A stretch of DNA of 64,000 bases from positions 186,001-250,000 of the forward strand of contig MBPM02000046.1 in assembly GCA_001695595.3 (NCBI GenBank), given 5' to 3'. Shown here piece after piece: positions 63,345 to 64,000 of this stretch (position 1 is the stretch's first letter; each line of letters opens with the position of its first letter). The stretch comes from Plasmopara viticola. Its lineage: Eukaryota; Oomycota; Peronosporomycetes; Peronosporales; Peronosporaceae. A program made the position numbers and the translations under genes. The notes under the pieces are model-generated. The model made no database searches. It was given only the letters and a program-made list of their open reading frames with translations, and was not told the origin of the DNA.

Positions 63345-64000
63345 AATTCGTTCTTAAAACTGTTTCGATTGAACGTCATGTAAACGAGGGCTGATAAGCG
63401 CGGTACATGTTTCGTTTCATGTTGTACACATCAACTCCCAGCCCGATTTCACACTAGCCATGCCCTAAACCTCAAGGTCAATCGCGACAAATGAGGGCCT
63501 TAAGCTATCAGGTGCCTAGGATGTCAGATCCCGTCTTTCCTCCGAGTTGCCAATCCCGTCATCGTCTCAACGAGAGGTACTACATGACGTGCCATTGCAC
63601 TATCACTATGGAGGCTATTCCTAAAAGCGCAGCGACTGATTCAATCACTGCAAGACTTATTACATTGCATTACGGCGTCGATTTCTCTATTGTTACTTGT
63701 CCGAGAGGACGCAGGATGTCAAATACAAACTTAAAAGGGCAATTTTGGCTTTTTCAACTGCGTTTTACTTGTCAAGGCGTTGGACTTTAAGGGCATCATT
63801 AGTCTTAGGTCAACGATTTAACACAGCTCTGCATCTTGTACCTACGGGGCTAGCTCGAGCTCCCCGATTGAGGCGGAAGCCTGGACTCGGACTCGGCGTT
63901 CCGATGCACCCTCGTGACGCAAAGATCGTCACCTTTACTTTTGTACGACGTCGACGGCGGAGAAATACGTGTGGCTTCAATTTAAAACCAATGCAACTGC
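63345..64000 (+). pseudogene. Broken duplicate of the 5' part of the PH/NTF2/C2/MAPK gene (runs off the window)
   Basis: The + strand from ~63345 aligns with the minus strand of 43190-42500, including ~120 bp of upstream sequence (CGTCATGTAAACGAG) and the start region (63463). The ATG is kept but codon 3 is TAA. Other indels and stops follow in the PH domain. The end of the window (GTGTGGCTTCAATTTAAAAC) matches the 'VWLQF' end of the PH domain. The copy has one base fewer at the A run that breaks the main gene. Confidence 0.85.

Overview
The window looks like an oomycete chromosome (Peronosporales-type). Compact protein genes carry short introns of about 75-98 nt with GT..AG ends. There is a broken Crinkler (CRN) effector gene, a secreted Cys-containing protein, and oomycete-style multidomain fusions such as PH/NTF2-like/C2/MAP kinase. 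Gene islands are separated by decayed mobile DNA. Genus cannot be fixed from sequence alone.

Layout. 1-2.8 kb: end of an LRR gene, a small secreted protein, and two head-to-head copies of a LINE-derived repeat. 2.8-10 kb: gene-poor, with one tRNA-like SINE head and one short LINE-derived insertion. 10-17.4 kb: ordinary housekeeping island with a CRAL-TRIO/PH protein, a 7-TM protein (2 exons), PAT1 and PIG-S (2 exons). 17.4-18.4 kb: dead copy of a proline-rich-protein/PEN-2 gene pair. 18.5-19.4 kb: broken Uma2-type nuclease gene with a C2H2 zinc finger. 19.5-20.65 kb: 1.1-kb LINE derivative. 20.7-33.8 kb: a decayed but nearly complete Maverick/Polinton (protein-primed PolB, chromodomain integrase, S74-type fibre, packaging ATPase, penton, core protein, adenain-like protease). 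33.8-34.9 kb: the intact copy of the proline-rich/PEN-2 pair. 35-43 kb: second housekeeping island with SEC13 (5 exons), a type II membrane glycosyltransferase, Snf7/CHMP4, mitochondrial ribosomal protein S9 (frame breaks) and the PH/NTF2/C2/MAPK fusion. 44-46.1 kb: CRN pseudogene. 46.2-54.1 kb: rearranged Polinton fragments, including a tail-to-tail inverted pair of PolB copies, with a nested short LINE-derived insertion. 54.4-56.2 kb: Mutator-like transposase remnant. 56.4-58.4 kb: short LINE-derived insertion, cysteine synthase and an unknown 122-aa gene. 58.5-63.2 kb: hairpin repeat, then another Polinton fragment. 63.3 kb to the end: a broken duplicate of the 5' part of the PH/MAPK gene.

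Points of most interest: (i) the Polinton, whose PolB has an HNH-like cysteine/histidine segment between the exonuclease and palm domains and whose integrase ends in a chromodomain; (ii) a family of about 320-bp LINE-derived elements that share identical internal deletion junctions and carry 11-13 bp target-site duplications, i.e. a mobilised SINE-like subfamily; (iii) a ~1-kb direct duplication of a host gene pair bracketing the 15.4-kb block that contains the Polinton; (iv) a MAP kinase with SEY in place of TEY fused behind PH, NTF2-like and C2 domains. Several conserved genes have single-base frame breaks near short homopolymers, so some breaks may be assembly errors rather than mutations.
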